NCBI GenBank assembly: GCA_964200185.2 | Contig: CAXNAD020000239.1 | Location: 1-23,672, forward strand | Direction: 5' to 3' | Origin: Choristocarpus tenellus KU-1152 | Taxonomy: Eukaryota; Phaeophyceae | Length of the DNA stretch: 23,672 bases | Part shown: in pieces, positions 1 to 9,826 of the stretch | Position numbering within the stretch: the stretch's first letter is position 1 | Layout of the letters: every line of letters starts with the position of its first letter | Notes under the pieces: model-generated | What the model was told of the DNA's origin: nothing | Databases searched by the model: none | The model's input: the letters and a program-made list of their open reading frames with translations, nothing else | Translations under genes and position numbers: made by a program

Positions 1-48
1 CCTCAGAGCTCACCTCCACAGGATATGCAACTCAAATCCAACGAGGCT

Positions 49-224
49 CAAAGTATCTGGTGGAGGGGGGGTTGCGGCTGTCCATTTAAGGTCATTTTTT
101 TCATTTCGCGAATTTGGGGTGATTTGGTTTCATACGTCAGATGGATAATGTAAATACACTTTTCCTGATTTTGGCCCAAATGGACACCCTGGTGTAGCCC
201 CCCCCTCCTCCCACAGATACTTTG
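49..224. repeat. small inverted-repeat element (MITE-like)
   Basis: The two ends are imperfect inverted copies. The left arm has CAAAGTATCTG (49-59), a G-rich run, then TGTCCATTT (79-87). The right arm has AAATGGACA (178-186), a C-rich run, then CAGATACTTTG (214-224). The interior is short, AT-rich and non-coding. The left-arm sequence recurs at 23633-23671, so this is a dispersed repeat. I see no clear target-site duplication. A non-autonomous DNA transposon is the simplest reading, but the arms could also be ends of a larger nested element. Confidence 0.6.
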
Positions 225-909
225 GGTCCGACCTTAAAACAACGCTACGTGGGGGTCCACAGATGATAACCACGTACGGTGTCAGTTGATGTTTAGCTCA
301 GTCAATGTCTCGCTTTTCGCTTTGTCAAAAGAGGTAAATATCAAAAGAGCTGAGGGCGTGATGATCCGCATCAGCCTTTTATTAACATCACTCACCATTT
401 TTCTACAGCCAAAGAGTTAAATGAAGTCTGCAAACTGCTAAGTAGATACTTCAATAATAAATCTTTATTCTGCAACTTTCAGGAATTGACATATTCTTTA
501 AGATTATGTTTGCATTTCAAATCTTACTCTGCATCTTGCATTTCTATCAATCCAAACTTACTCCTACAAGAATTCTTAAGTATGTATACTGTTCGCGCAT
601 TTTGGCACGCAGAAAGAAATGCTCGCGTTATTCGCCTGTAACAGTTCCACTACCTGTTACATGGCCATTTCGCAGGCTCAGCTTGGCGATGCTGTTCCAG
701 CGTTCATTGCGCTCCGTGTGGACGAATGTGCCGGAACAAACACTGTGCTGCCCGAATGGCCTTAGGATCTGTTGAAGCTTCAAGCTCGGGGAAACTACAT
801 TGATCAAGTAAGACCTGTTGAACAGAGTAGCGATGTCTCGTACCCACAACCAATGTCAGAAGGGTGTCATTTTTGATATTCCATTTCGGAGATCTCGACT
901 ACTGGTCTG
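225..909. other. no gene recognised, flank of transposon relics
   Basis: This stretch lies between the inverted-repeat element and the gag-like relic. It contains only short open frames on both strands with no motif I recognise. It may be the decayed 5' part of the neighbouring retroelement, but nothing in the sequence proves that. Confidence 0.4.
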
Positions 910-999
910 GTGATTACAGTTTTTTTTGGAGAAAAGAAGATTTACCACTTATATTCTGTAAATCACGCTGAGAATTTGGTTAGTACGGTTCTTCATCCT

Positions 1000-1335
1000 A
1001 TGAAACGATTGAAGCTATTGCGTAGATTTTTTCCCAAAAATTCTTCACGAACCAACCAACCCATTATATTTTACAAATTGGCTGATACGATAGAATGGTG
1101 TTCAACAAGTGATTTGTCCAGATTGCAATCGTCCCTTGACATACCTGTCCCTATAATCCCTCCAAAGACGTGGGAAGATGTGTAGAAGGCCTTGATTAAC
1201 GCGTTTACTCCCGCCCATGCTGTAACTGTATCGACCCGTAGACTAACATTCTTGAAACAGGAAGAGACTGAGTCTGTCAATGAATGTATCCTGAGATTCA
1301 TGGAGGAAACAGCCTACTTATCCACTGACGTATGA
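1000..1335 (+). pseudogene. decayed retrotransposon gag-like fragment
   Basis: Frame 1 reads through a WEDV segment, an in-frame TAG at 1183-1185, then a run containing ALINAFTPAHA, RRLTFLKQEE, SVNECILRF and a closing TGA near 1333. The order (W-E-D/E, then A-L-x-x-x-F, then R-x-x-L-x-x-L-x-Q-x-E-S-V, then Y/C-x-x-x-F) is the pattern of the retrotransposon Gag domain of LTR elements. The stop codon, missing start and absence of LTRs or protease mark it as a relic. It is followed at once by LINE-type sequence, so two element classes are juxtaposed or nested. The family call rests on pattern resemblance by eye. Confidence 0.5.
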
Positions 1336-1439
1336 GGTATGAGGACGCTCTACATGGGTATCCCTCGTCGGAGTTGAAGACTTAGACCGTTCACCTTCGA
1401 CCTCCAAAAAAGGCCCCCAACATCTTGCAGATCTGGGCG

Positions 1440-2020
1440 TTGGACTAGCACTACAAACAGATTGACGAGTTTGTTTACCTTAGAAGTACAATCAGCGATG
1501 AAGCAGATATCGCTGCGGAGACCAGTCGAAGAGTCTTAAAAAGTTTGGAGTTGTTTTCGCAAGTACAGCCAAGTGCTTTATGGACGCAAACGGTGGATCC
1601 CTTGAGGTTAGGAGTAGAATGCTCGAGGCCGAAGTAGGTGAGGTTCGATTATATGGTTGTATGACATGGATACTCCTCCAGGTCCACTTAATGAAGCTTT
1701 GCACCCTCCACCACATTGGATTTCGAACACGGGAATGCACCTATACAAAAACACCCTTGTGAAGATTGCGTATGAGAGTATCGGGATGACCTTGCGAAAA
1801 CGGATACACTATTATTCACGGGGTGAACGACATGCATGGGGAACGAGCGACTTTAAAGGAGTTGGTGTTTAGGAAGCTTGCAGATAAAAATTGGAAATAC
1901 AATCGACAGGATAGGTACTGGTGGATGTGCCTGCACGACGGAAGTTTAGGATTACGGTTGAGTGATGGAGCATGCCAAGAAACCTTCACAGGTGGTATGA
2001 GTGTGTTGAGGGCATATTAA
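1440..2020 (+). pseudogene. decayed LINE-type reverse transcriptase, C-terminal part
   Basis: Conserved pieces of a non-LTR retrotransposon ORF2 C-terminus appear in the usual order. EFVYLRSTISDEADI (about 1467-1512) matches the F-x-YLGS-x-I post-catalytic block. EVRLYGCMTW (about 1641-1670) matches the LLYG-x-x-TW block. Then come ESIGMTLRKRIHYYSR (about 1774-1822) and a KLADKNWKYNRQDRYWWMCL tail (about 1877-1936). The pieces lie in frames 3, 2, 1 and 2 in turn, so at least three frameshifts have broken the gene. The catalytic YADD region and the endonuclease are absent here. It is a dead fragment and supports a transposon-rich left flank. Confidence 0.7.
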
Positions 2021-3160
2021 AGTGCTACGAATAAATGTCACCTTTCACAGCATTTCTCCTTCTCATGTTGGTAAATTTTTTTGTCACTTTTTCGATGAGT
2101 AGTTTCTTGGATTGAATGGACCCGGTGCGACTGTTTTCTTGCATGGCCTCCACGCCCTCTGACAAATTTGCTGTCAGAGAGTACCAATTTTTTCAAAATA
2201 TCTACTTGTTCCCACCAGAACACTATACATAATGCACTAATGGTGGTACCTCCCTTACCTCATCATTACTTCTAATGCTCCACGTGTCTGAACAGGTACA
2301 CGATAATAAGCACTACTCTCTTTCATGCGCATTTCCCATTCCCTGCGACATTGTGGAGGATAGAGCGGACGATATTTATCAAAGGTGATAAAAAAGTGAA
2401 AAAAAATTCATATCAGCAACCTAAGTTAGGATCACCACCCAAGGTTACTCGTCCATGATGGGCAGTACTCTATAAAATACTCATTGTACCCAAAAGGAAA
2501 CAAATTCATCCCTTTGACACCAGAGACAATATTGTGCAGGTCTTTAAATGGATGAACCTCTAATGTGGGAACAATGTCGGGAAAAGGTGATTGAGAGTCC
2601 GGAAAACCACAAGTTTGAAGGTATTGACCACCGTGAAGGTTCATCTGATGAGGATAATTCAATTCTCCAGAATTGCTCTTGTGGAAACAAGCGAGAAGAG
2701 AGTCCTGATTCTCCCAACCAAAACAAAAGATACTCCATCACAATCAGTACTTAAATCCAACCCTAACCTTACCCCTAACTAACCCCGGCAGATGGGAGAA
2801 AAAACGAGGAAAAATATGAGTCAAACGGTTAGCAACAGACTGTAAGAGTACAGGAGGTACAATGGATGATGTGATATTTGCATACTGCTACTATGACAAC
2901 AGTAAGAACTTCTTAGTACAAAGTCTCTGTCTCAGTAGAAGCATTGAGCCAGTACCATTCACTCACCATGCAGGCTCCCCCAACTTCTCTAGTGTTGCCA
3001 CCATTCTAATTGCTACCATCAGAAGCAGTCAATATGTGCAGTATAGAGAGAGTCGACTGAAACAAACAAAACAATCACACACATACATATGTCTACCTTG
3101 GCAATAACAACAATAAAGTATTATTCTGATTGGGTGATGAGCACATGATATTTTAGACAT
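2021..3160. other. intergenic region, no supported gene
   Basis: This is the gap between the LINE relic and the 3' end of the AP endonuclease gene. Overlapping short open frames exist on both strands around 2432-2780. None has a recognisable motif, and the two strands are equally open. A telomere-like CCCTAACC run lies at 2761-2786. Confidence 0.5.
2761..2786 (+). repeat. degenerate telomere-type repeat (CCCTAA)
   Basis: The run is CCCTAACC, TTACCCC, TAACTAACCCC. It lies downstream of the AP endonuclease 3' end and is in the antisense direction for that gene. It is one of eight such short tracts in the window. Confidence 0.7.
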
Positions 3161-3166
3161 TTTATT
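3161..3166 (-). terminator. polyadenylation signal AATAAA of the AP endonuclease gene
   Basis: The minus strand reads AATAAA here, about 33 bases past the TAA stop (3201-3199). It is the only canonical hexamer I noted close to that stop, so it is the likely signal. A downstream GU-rich element was not assessed. Confidence 0.55.
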
Positions 3167-3198
3167 GGAGAGGTGGTGATTGCCAGCCTGCCTGGCGG

Positions 3199-6100
3199 TT
3201 ACAAAAGGAGCTTTAGTCCTACAGGACAGTGATCGCTCTGTCCCACAGTGGCCTTATCGAGGATATAGCACTCATGTACTTGCGGGAGTGTATGATGAAC
3301 AGGATGAACAGGATGAACAGGATGAACAGGATGAACAGGATGAACAGGATGAACAGGATGAACAGGATGCTTTTCTCCAGCCAAGTCTTTGTTGCCGAGT
3401 AGGGACTTTGAGCACAGGAAATAGTCCAAACGAAGTCCTTTGTTTGAAGGTCGCTAATACGAAATCATTGGCCAAGCACACATTGGGTGGATGTTGTTGT
3501 GTGGGTGGTGAGGTTATAGATCTAGTTAGTGGGCACGCTCACAGGGCATGATGGAGGAGAGGAGGTCTCTTAATGATAAACAATGATAATCATATGTGAT
3601 ATACCTCCTACAGGAATTGAAAGTAAGATGTTCACCATGCTACTGACTGTTTTGATCTTTTATTTTCAAGATTGCTCTACTAATTACTGAAAATCCATGA
3701 ATGCTCCAGGATATACATGATCTGGTGGAAAGTGAAGCATGTGCACTAACCCCTTATTTGCACCATGAAGCCAACCTTTCATACCTTGCTGAGCCAGTAA
3801 GCAAAGGTTTAGTATTCATATGGATTCCAAAGTTCAATTGGATTCATATAACCACTGCCTGTGTGTGAGGTAGGGATAACTCAGCGGTGCATAATACTTC
3901 ACTGTCCCATCACAAATGACTTGCAAAAACAATCCCCACAACTATAAAAATCCGAATATTAGCACACATTACCCTGGGGGGTTTCAAACCCGTGTTAATA
4001 AAAAAATTGCAAAGAGGAAAAAAAAACTTTAGAAAAAAAATCAACCAAGTATCCTGCAAATATTGGCACCAAATCTGAGCAGGGGAACTGGGGAGGGGAT
4101 ACAGAGGCCACGGCCAATAGAAACATCAGGGGAAAATGTAGCAATGGATCCCAACATTAACTACTGATAAGCATAACGGATATACCAATGTGAAGGTACA
4201 GCCGTGCTGGGACAAAAGAAGGAGAGGGTGGCGCTGCAAGGTCTGTGCCTGTCTTATGTGAATTCTTGCAATATTTGGTGGTAAAATCTCCCCCAATGTA
4301 CTATTCCCAATGTACTATTCCCAATGTAATATTCTCTTCTGGACAAGAGAGGTCGGGGAAGCACTACTGCTAGAGTAGGTATTGAATGACCTGAATGAAA
4401 CAGCAGTAGCTTGTCAGTTAACAAGTACTGATGACTGAAAGGGTTAGGGTTAGTTCTCATTACTGAAAGATCTAGTCTTAGTTCTCATTACTGCACAAGG
4501 TGAAAAAAAATGCTGCAGAACAAAATTCCATCTAGGTCCTAACCAAGTCTACTAGAAAAAAAAAGGTTGTGCAATGCTACACCCCCTACCCCCACTAAGT
4601 ATCACAACAGCCCGGGTTCAGCCTATTTCCGTTCTACATGGCATTGTCTACTTGGAAGCAAAGCAAAACAAAACAAAACAAAACAAAATAAAATAAAACA
4701 ATATAATCATAATAGTAGTATTCTTGAGTGCTCGCTGCACATACGGTGCATTGTAACAGGTGAGACATGTTCTTATCAATGCGACACTATATTAAAACAA
4801 CACACATTAATAGTTTTCCAAGGACTTGAATATTGTAAGATTGGATGCTCCATGGGAGAGGCAGTAAATGCTGTTCTAAATACACTGCGATAGACTGAAA
4901 AATAAAAAATAAAGAATAAAAAATAGGAAACGTGAAGTTTTAGGTTTCAGATATGTGTCCAACTATTCTCGAGGAAGTGGGTTAGGGTTAGGGTTTCAAC
5001 ACCACGAGAGCACTTACCACACACACACACACAAACATGCCTTTACCAGTAAGCAAATAAGTAACCAAGGAAAGAACTCCAGTCAGTGAACAACCATATA
5101 CAGCTCGTCTCCCAGTGCCAGTACAGTACAGCCCATCTCTCTTTCACACAAGCAACAACAACGCTCGAACACACAAGCACTAGTGTCAAAGCACTAGTGA
5201 CACAAGCCCACAAATAACAATGTCGAGGTTTAGGGGGGTGGGGATATAACACAAAGAGCAACACTTCATGTCAATAAGATATACACTCTCATAAACAGAG
5301 CAAATCAGATGCATTCACCATCCTACCCTGCCAATCTCAACACTATTGTTCCACTGGCTTACTTGTGCTCCCCACTCCCAATGGTAATCTCTTGTTTCCC
5401 CTGACCTGACTCCCCTAACTCACCGCAGATGAGTTCCTTATGCTCCAGTAGGTATAAGCTCCGCGTGCCTCTGGATGCAGTGATCTGAAAGCATCAACCA
5501 TGGCACCCTCATCTAACCAAGCACTAAATGATGATCTTTCCTCAGGAGTGGTGCCAGCACTCTTGCTGATGTGTTTTGACCCCACATTGTAGATGTCCAG
5601 ATCCCTGCATTAAACAGTTGAGATAACTGAGTCAGGGGAACACTGCTACAATTTGTTGCACACTCGGGGGAGGGGTTAGGGTTAGGGGTGATGATGTAGA
5701 TTATCCTTGTGTGATGTCTATTCTCAACGTACAAGAAGAAGCGCTCATTATCAAGTATTACTCTTACTGGCTCTATGGATTGGGACACACACTCTGAATA
5801 GATAAAAAAAAGACAGTGAATGAATCCATTAATAGCATTAAAAAAATCACTTGCATAAAAAAAAAAAGTGAACCATCTACACTTCATTCAACAGTGAAAC
5901 AAGTACACTTTACTTTTCACATCAACAAAAAGAAGTACCACTGACGCATTAACCATTACCCACGACCTATCACCACATACCCACTACCCATTACCCATTT
6001 CCTATTATCAATTACCAGAGCCACACCAAGAGAGTAATGTCAAAGCAAACACAATATTGTAACAAGATTGAGAAGCAAGGCATCTTTGATATCTTTGTAT

Positions 6101-9100
6101 CCCTTGAGACCTGCAAGTCAGAGATCGACTATATCTCCACCCCGAAAGAGTTACCTGTCTCCCATCATCAATATCAATAATGGACTACGTCTATGATAGC
6201 ACTCACAATATAAGATGTCACCCCCCACTACACTTTCCTTCAAGAAGCAACACAGGACTATCCTAAGTCCCTCTCCTTCATTTCACTAGGTTATGTACCA
6301 ACACCCGGCTGTGGGTACTCTGCCTAATCAAGCAACTATAGGTGCCATCTCTGATCTTCCAGTTACATGGAAGTTACATTCCAACACAATGCAATAGCAA
6401 CACATCCTATCATAGTTGGACCACCACAATACTCTCTTGTTGATTTTTACTTTTTTGTCACACCCAGGCAGGCGGTGTTTGGAGCATTTAATTTGACTGA
6501 ACAACGCAGAGGACATTTAATTGACCATAACAAGGCTAAAAATGAACTCTACTACTCACAACAGAGGTAGACGGTAGAATAAAAAAGACTTGACAAACAA
6601 ACGCCTGCCAACCACGAACTCTCTTTGTTTGAAAAATCCACAACATACAACTCAACTGTCGATTCAAATATTCAAATATTCTCGATTTAACTAAGCCCTT
6701 ACCCCTCAGTGGTTGCTGCCCCTCTTCCATTCTCCCTGCCCAGTAAGATAATCACTACAAATTCCACTGGTTAGACTTTTATTTTTTTTCCTACCCCAGT
6801 TCAGAAAAACGCCATCTACCCCTCAAGCCCGAAAACTCCAGCAAGATGGCATAGAACATTTGCTTATTAGCATACTTATTAGCTTATTAGCAACAACCCC
6901 CCCCCGCAAGGGCCCCTAATCTCCCCAGCAGCTCTCACAGGTGTCCCACATTCAAGTCCCCAGTTACCACCACCGCCTTTCCCCTCTCCTCCAAACCCCT
7001 AACATACACGCGGAGAGCTTGGTCCCACTCCTGCAAGCGATACTGAAGGCGCTCCAACTTCTGTCCAGAGTTAGGCACGTACAGAACCACAACAAAAAAC
7101 TACCTCCATAAACAGTGGGGAAACAGTGTGGAGCGCACGTCCAAGAGACATGCACCAGAGGTGAGAAGGGGGGATGGGGGTGTGTTGGGGAGGTACAAAT
7201 CGGAGGTTTGTGGGTAGATCTGAGGTTGATGTTAGAAGAAAATGAAACGCACAAAATCGATTTTTGATAAGGCTTCCCTCCCTGTTGTGAAAATCTCTTC
7301 AAGGGTCGAGTGTGTCACCTGGCAGTTATTGGGCAGCTGAAAATGTAGCTGTTGATGTTGAATAAGGCTCAATTTACAAAACCGCAATTAGACTTCGGGT
7401 TTCCACTATGAACCTGGAAAAAGTCAACTGCAGGTTTATTAAACGCTACCACAATCCACAATTCAACCCTGTTAGGGTTAGGGATAGGGTTAGGTCCCTA
7501 AGGTGTTGTACACAATTTCTTATTCTGCTAGAAACTGACCTGAAGATGGCCCCACAAACACACTCTACGCTCTGCCTGGCCAATGAAAGTGCGATACAAT
7601 TGATTGGTGCCCTATTGGGATTCTGGCAAATGAGGTATCTGGAACACTCATATATGATGAAGAACACAGACAGGGCAAAGCGGGAAGTTTTTGCCAGGGG
7701 TGTGTGCGTGTGTGTGTGTGGGGGGGGCAGGACCCTGTTGTGCTGTCAAGACAGCAGAACTATGAAGGTTGTACAGCACCATTGTTTAAAGATAGGGCAT
7801 GTTCTTCGCGTGGGTAACCCTAACCCTAACCTTTAACCCTAACCCGGAAATTCCCTGATTTCCAAACATTAATATCCATTAGTGGGCAGAGTGACATCGC
7901 GTTATGATCACCAATGATGTATGGCACAAGAAACTTGATGTACACACTTGACTGTTTCTTTCATTGTCCTATCACACACTAAAACTGTAAATCAACAGAC
8001 TCATTGCATATACATTTTAATTGAACCAACTCCCACAATCATCCACAAAGGCATCACCCACAAAGAATCAACCAATGCACTTTCCTTACCTTCTCATACT
8101 CTACTGTAATGGCTCTGCCTTCACCATCATGCTTGGCATCCCCGATACCATATGTAATGCCCACTACCTTGAGTTCGCTGTGCTTGATGGTATGCAGGGC
8201 AGCACATGAGGCTGTATCATCCTCAGCCTTTGCCTCCTGGTCACTGTCCTTGCCCCTACTCTCAATGTTGCCATCCTTGGACTTTAAAAAAGATGACATT
8301 TTAGTTTGTTTGCTCTTTTTCTGTGGCTACAGTGATACAGATTATTAGAGGGGGGATGTAGGGGTTAGGGCGTTCTCTCAGGGTGCAAGTTGCGGTGATG
8401 AATGATGTATTACTGAAGGAGCAAGGAGCAAGGAGCAAGGAGCAAGCAATAAAGGAGGGTTCTGGTTCTGGTTCCGGTTACAGGAGAGGTGAAGGTGTTG
8501 ACGAGGTATCTTGGAAGAATAACAGCCTGTCATCGTCGGCAATGGTCTTGAGCGGCTTGGTTTAAGATATTTCGCGGATTCTAACATTCTGATCAATCCT
8601 CAACAGCGGATACAGTATTCTTGCTCCGTAGGATCCATTCCATCATCCAATATCACAGCGGCCTTTGGTAAGTCCATAAAAAAGAAGTTATATTACTTAG
8701 ATCAAATACACATAGTGTACCGGTTCTGAGCTTTGCGTCTGCTCCAGTTCTTTGCCTGCCCAAATTTCGTCCTGCTTTGGGAAAAACACGGCGGTGCCAG
8801 AGTAGCCCTTCTTAGTGGTAGAGCAGCTCCACACCGACTCGTAACCAGGGATAAGTTCCCGATCGCAGAGGTTACGCATGGTCTCCACATCCTTTTTTTG
8901 GAGCTTAGTCTCCTGTAGTTAGATGAGACACGATAGCAATAGCAATAGCTGTGGATGCGAGGTCCTACAAATATCGAATATGTGGGACTTGTAACAAGCA
9001 CGCTCCGATACACTGATTGTTGGGGGTATGACTTGAACATGCCGCTTAGACCAGATGTCCGAAAATGTGACCTTCAACCTAAAATACTTCAATACTCCCT

Positions 9101-9680
9101 CCAGTGCACCCAAGTCACAAAAAAAATACATCTAAGGTAGTGCCAACGTCTTAATCGCACACCCGTACCCTTCCGACATGTATCAATATTCTCAACCTTC
9201 GTTCTTTTGCTTTACCTGAAGGCAAATAAGGTCTGGCTGTTCTTTCTCAGCCAGATGCCTTAAGGATCCTGGATTATTTTTGACCAATGCACGGAAGCCG
9301 TTAACATTCCACGATAGGGCAGTGAAAGATTTGGCTCCAGATGGCACTGGATTCCTGGGTAGAGGGTCGCGCTCAGTGACCTCCGACGCCTTGCTATTAC
9401 CCTTTTTGTTGTTTTTCTTTCCCTCAGTTATTTCCGTCTCCAAATTCTCGTTCTCCAGATCGCAATCATCCCCACTCTGTTCTTGTTCGTCTCCTTGGAT
9501 CTGGTCAGTATCCTTCCTCCTCCTCATGCGTGGTGTAGTCGATGAAGCACAAAACTTGCCCTCTACCTTACGCCTCCCCTTGGCTTTTCCCCCGCCTCCT
9601 TCCTTGGCCCCAACCCTGCTATTATCTTTCCCGTCCACCTCTGGTTTCCTTGCGCCCGTACGCGGTCGTTTGGGTGGCAT
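3199..9680 (-). CDS. APE1: AP endonuclease of the ExoIII/APE1 family (six exons)
   Basis: Base-excision-repair enzyme that cuts DNA 5' to abasic sites; nuclear by its basic N-terminus. Exons, in transcript order: 9680-9216, 8912-8721, 8326-8090, 7099-6939, 5604-5424, 3453-3199. All junctions are GT-AG and phases match, giving 496 residues. Residues 1-118 are a K/R/E-rich tail with NLS-like PPKRPR and GRRK. Catalytic motifs in order: SWNVNG (N125), LQ|ETK (E156, first codon of exon 2), YVPNSG (Y305), GDLNV (D346, N348), LDYF (D422), SDHCP (D486, H487). WNVNG replaces the WNVDG of animal APE1; plant-type enzymes also have N. Two insertions stand out against human APE1: a charged K/E/D/S segment (about 201-280) before YGIGD, and GNKDLAGEK-(HPV)8-HHT at 432-467. 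The exon 2/3 junction (GTACAC donor at 8720) is the least certain. The gene shares a 146-bp promoter gap with the plastid-protein gene. Confidence 0.93.
3294..3369. repeat. 9-bp coding minisatellite, 8.4 copies
   Basis: There are eight perfect copies of GATGAACAG (3294-3365) plus GATG. On the minus strand the unit reads CATCCTGTT, His-Pro-Val, inside the last exon of the AP endonuclease. The perfect copies indicate recent expansion or homogenisation. Changes by whole units keep the frame. Confidence 0.95.
4292..4333. repeat. 14-bp tandem repeat, three units
   Basis: The unit CCCAATGTACTATT occurs at 4292-4305 and 4306-4319. A third copy with one C-to-A change lies at 4320-4333. It is intronic, with no visible function. 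Confidence 0.9.
4441..4453 (-). repeat. telomere-type repeat in AP endonuclease intron 5
   Basis: The plus strand reads GGGTTAGGGTTAG, so the gene-sense strand is C-rich (CTAACCCTAACCC). Confidence 0.8.
4665..4699. repeat. AAAAC/AAAAT pentanucleotide tract
   Basis: AAAAC repeats four to five times and then changes to AAAAT. It is an intronic microsatellite. Confidence 0.85.
4979..4997 (-). repeat. telomere-type repeat in AP endonuclease intron 5
   Basis: The plus strand has three GGGTTA units. The C-rich strand is in the sense of the host gene. Confidence 0.85.
5605..6938 (-). other. intron 4 of the AP endonuclease gene (1334 bp)
   Basis: The donor is GTGAGA and the acceptor AATGCAG, phase 2. 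It splits the codon after GDLNVGH. It contains a TTAGGG run (5672-5688) about 70-85 bases upstream of the acceptor, and a loose CCCATTA/CCCACTA-rich stretch near 5955-6005. I see no nested gene. Confidence 0.85.
5672..5688 (-). repeat. telomere-type repeat in AP endonuclease intron 4
   Basis: The plus strand reads GGGGTTAGGGTTAGGGG. The gene-sense strand is C-rich. Confidence 0.85.
7471..7494 (-). repeat. telomere-type repeat in AP endonuclease intron 3
   Basis: The plus strand has GTTAGGGTTAGGG, then ATAGGGTTAGG. The gene-sense strand is C-rich. Confidence 0.8.
7815..7845 (+). repeat. telomere-type repeat, opposite orientation, AP endonuclease intron 3
   Basis: The plus strand carries CCCTAACCCTAACC, then TTTAACCCTAACCC. 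This is the only intragenic tract whose G-rich strand is in the sense of the host gene. Confidence 0.85.
8327..8720 (-). other. intron 2 of the AP endonuclease gene (394 bp)
   Basis: The donor GTACAC is weak and the acceptor CACTGTAG is good, phase 0. It contains a 7-bp AAGGAGC tandem repeat near 8417-8445, a GGTTCT-type repeat near 8459-8480 and a single GGGGTTAGGG (8361-8370) just upstream of the acceptor. The neighbouring exon ends encode low-complexity sequence, so the exact limits are less certain than elsewhere. Confidence 0.65.
8913..9215 (-). other. intron 1 of the AP endonuclease gene (303 bp)
   Basis: The donor is GTAAAG after ICLQ and the acceptor is CTAACTACAG before ETK, phase 0. 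The intron falls exactly before the codon for the catalytic metal-binding Glu. A CTAAC branch-point-like motif sits a few bases from the acceptor. Confidence 0.9.
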
Positions 9681-9826
9681 GGTGTCCTACGCGCACAAAC
9701 TTCTACCTTTTCTTACACGTAACTTCAAAATTCTACCCATCACTCAACATCCGATTAATGTACTATGAAATCCCATTGTCTTAAATTTATACACAAAGTA
9801 TGAGGTGTAATAGAGAGCAAGACAAC
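9681..9826. promoter_or_regulatory. divergent promoter region, AP endonuclease / plastid protein
   Basis: Only 146 bp separate the two start codons (ATG at 9680 on minus, ATG at 9827 on plus). Both upstream elements and both 5' UTRs must lie here or overlap the first exons. A TTAAATTTATACAC stretch (9781-9794) is TATA-like for the plus-strand gene. I identify no specific factor site. Confidence 0.6.

Larger units (their letters stand above)
3454..5423 (-). other. intron 5 of the AP endonuclease gene (1970 bp)
   Basis: The donor is GTGAGT (5423 downward) and the acceptor TATTAG (to 3454), phase 0. It holds several simple repeats: three 14-bp units at 4292-4333, TTAGGG runs at 4441-4453 and 4979-4997, an AAAAC tract near 4665-4699 and a short AC run near 5022-5034. 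A direct repeat of TTAGTTCTCATTACTG brackets the first TTAGGG run. I see no nested gene. Confidence 0.8.
7100..8089 (-). other. intron 3 of the AP endonuclease gene (990 bp)
   Basis: The donor is GTAAGG and the acceptor GGAGGTAG, phase 0. It contains two telomere-type tracts in opposite orientations (7471-7494 and 7815-7845) and a GT run near 7700-7722. I see no nested gene. Confidence 0.85.

Noticed and set aside
506-849. Overlapping open frames on both strands
   Set aside because: No motif or start context. Possibly part of a decayed transposon, but this cannot be shown.
3294-3369. 9-bp direct repeats as a CRISPR-like array or an intron
   Set aside because: The units are tandem with no spacers, in a eukaryotic exon. 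No GT-AG pair in the stretch restores the reading frame.
3180-3551. Plus-strand open frame with (Asp-Glu-Gln)x8
   Set aside because: It is the antisense reading of the minisatellite in the AP endonuclease last exon. The minus strand carries the conserved SDHCP motif, stop and poly(A) signal.
9280-9768. Plus-strand 162-codon open frame
   Set aside because: It is antisense to AP endonuclease exon 1, which holds SWNVNG and the basic tail.
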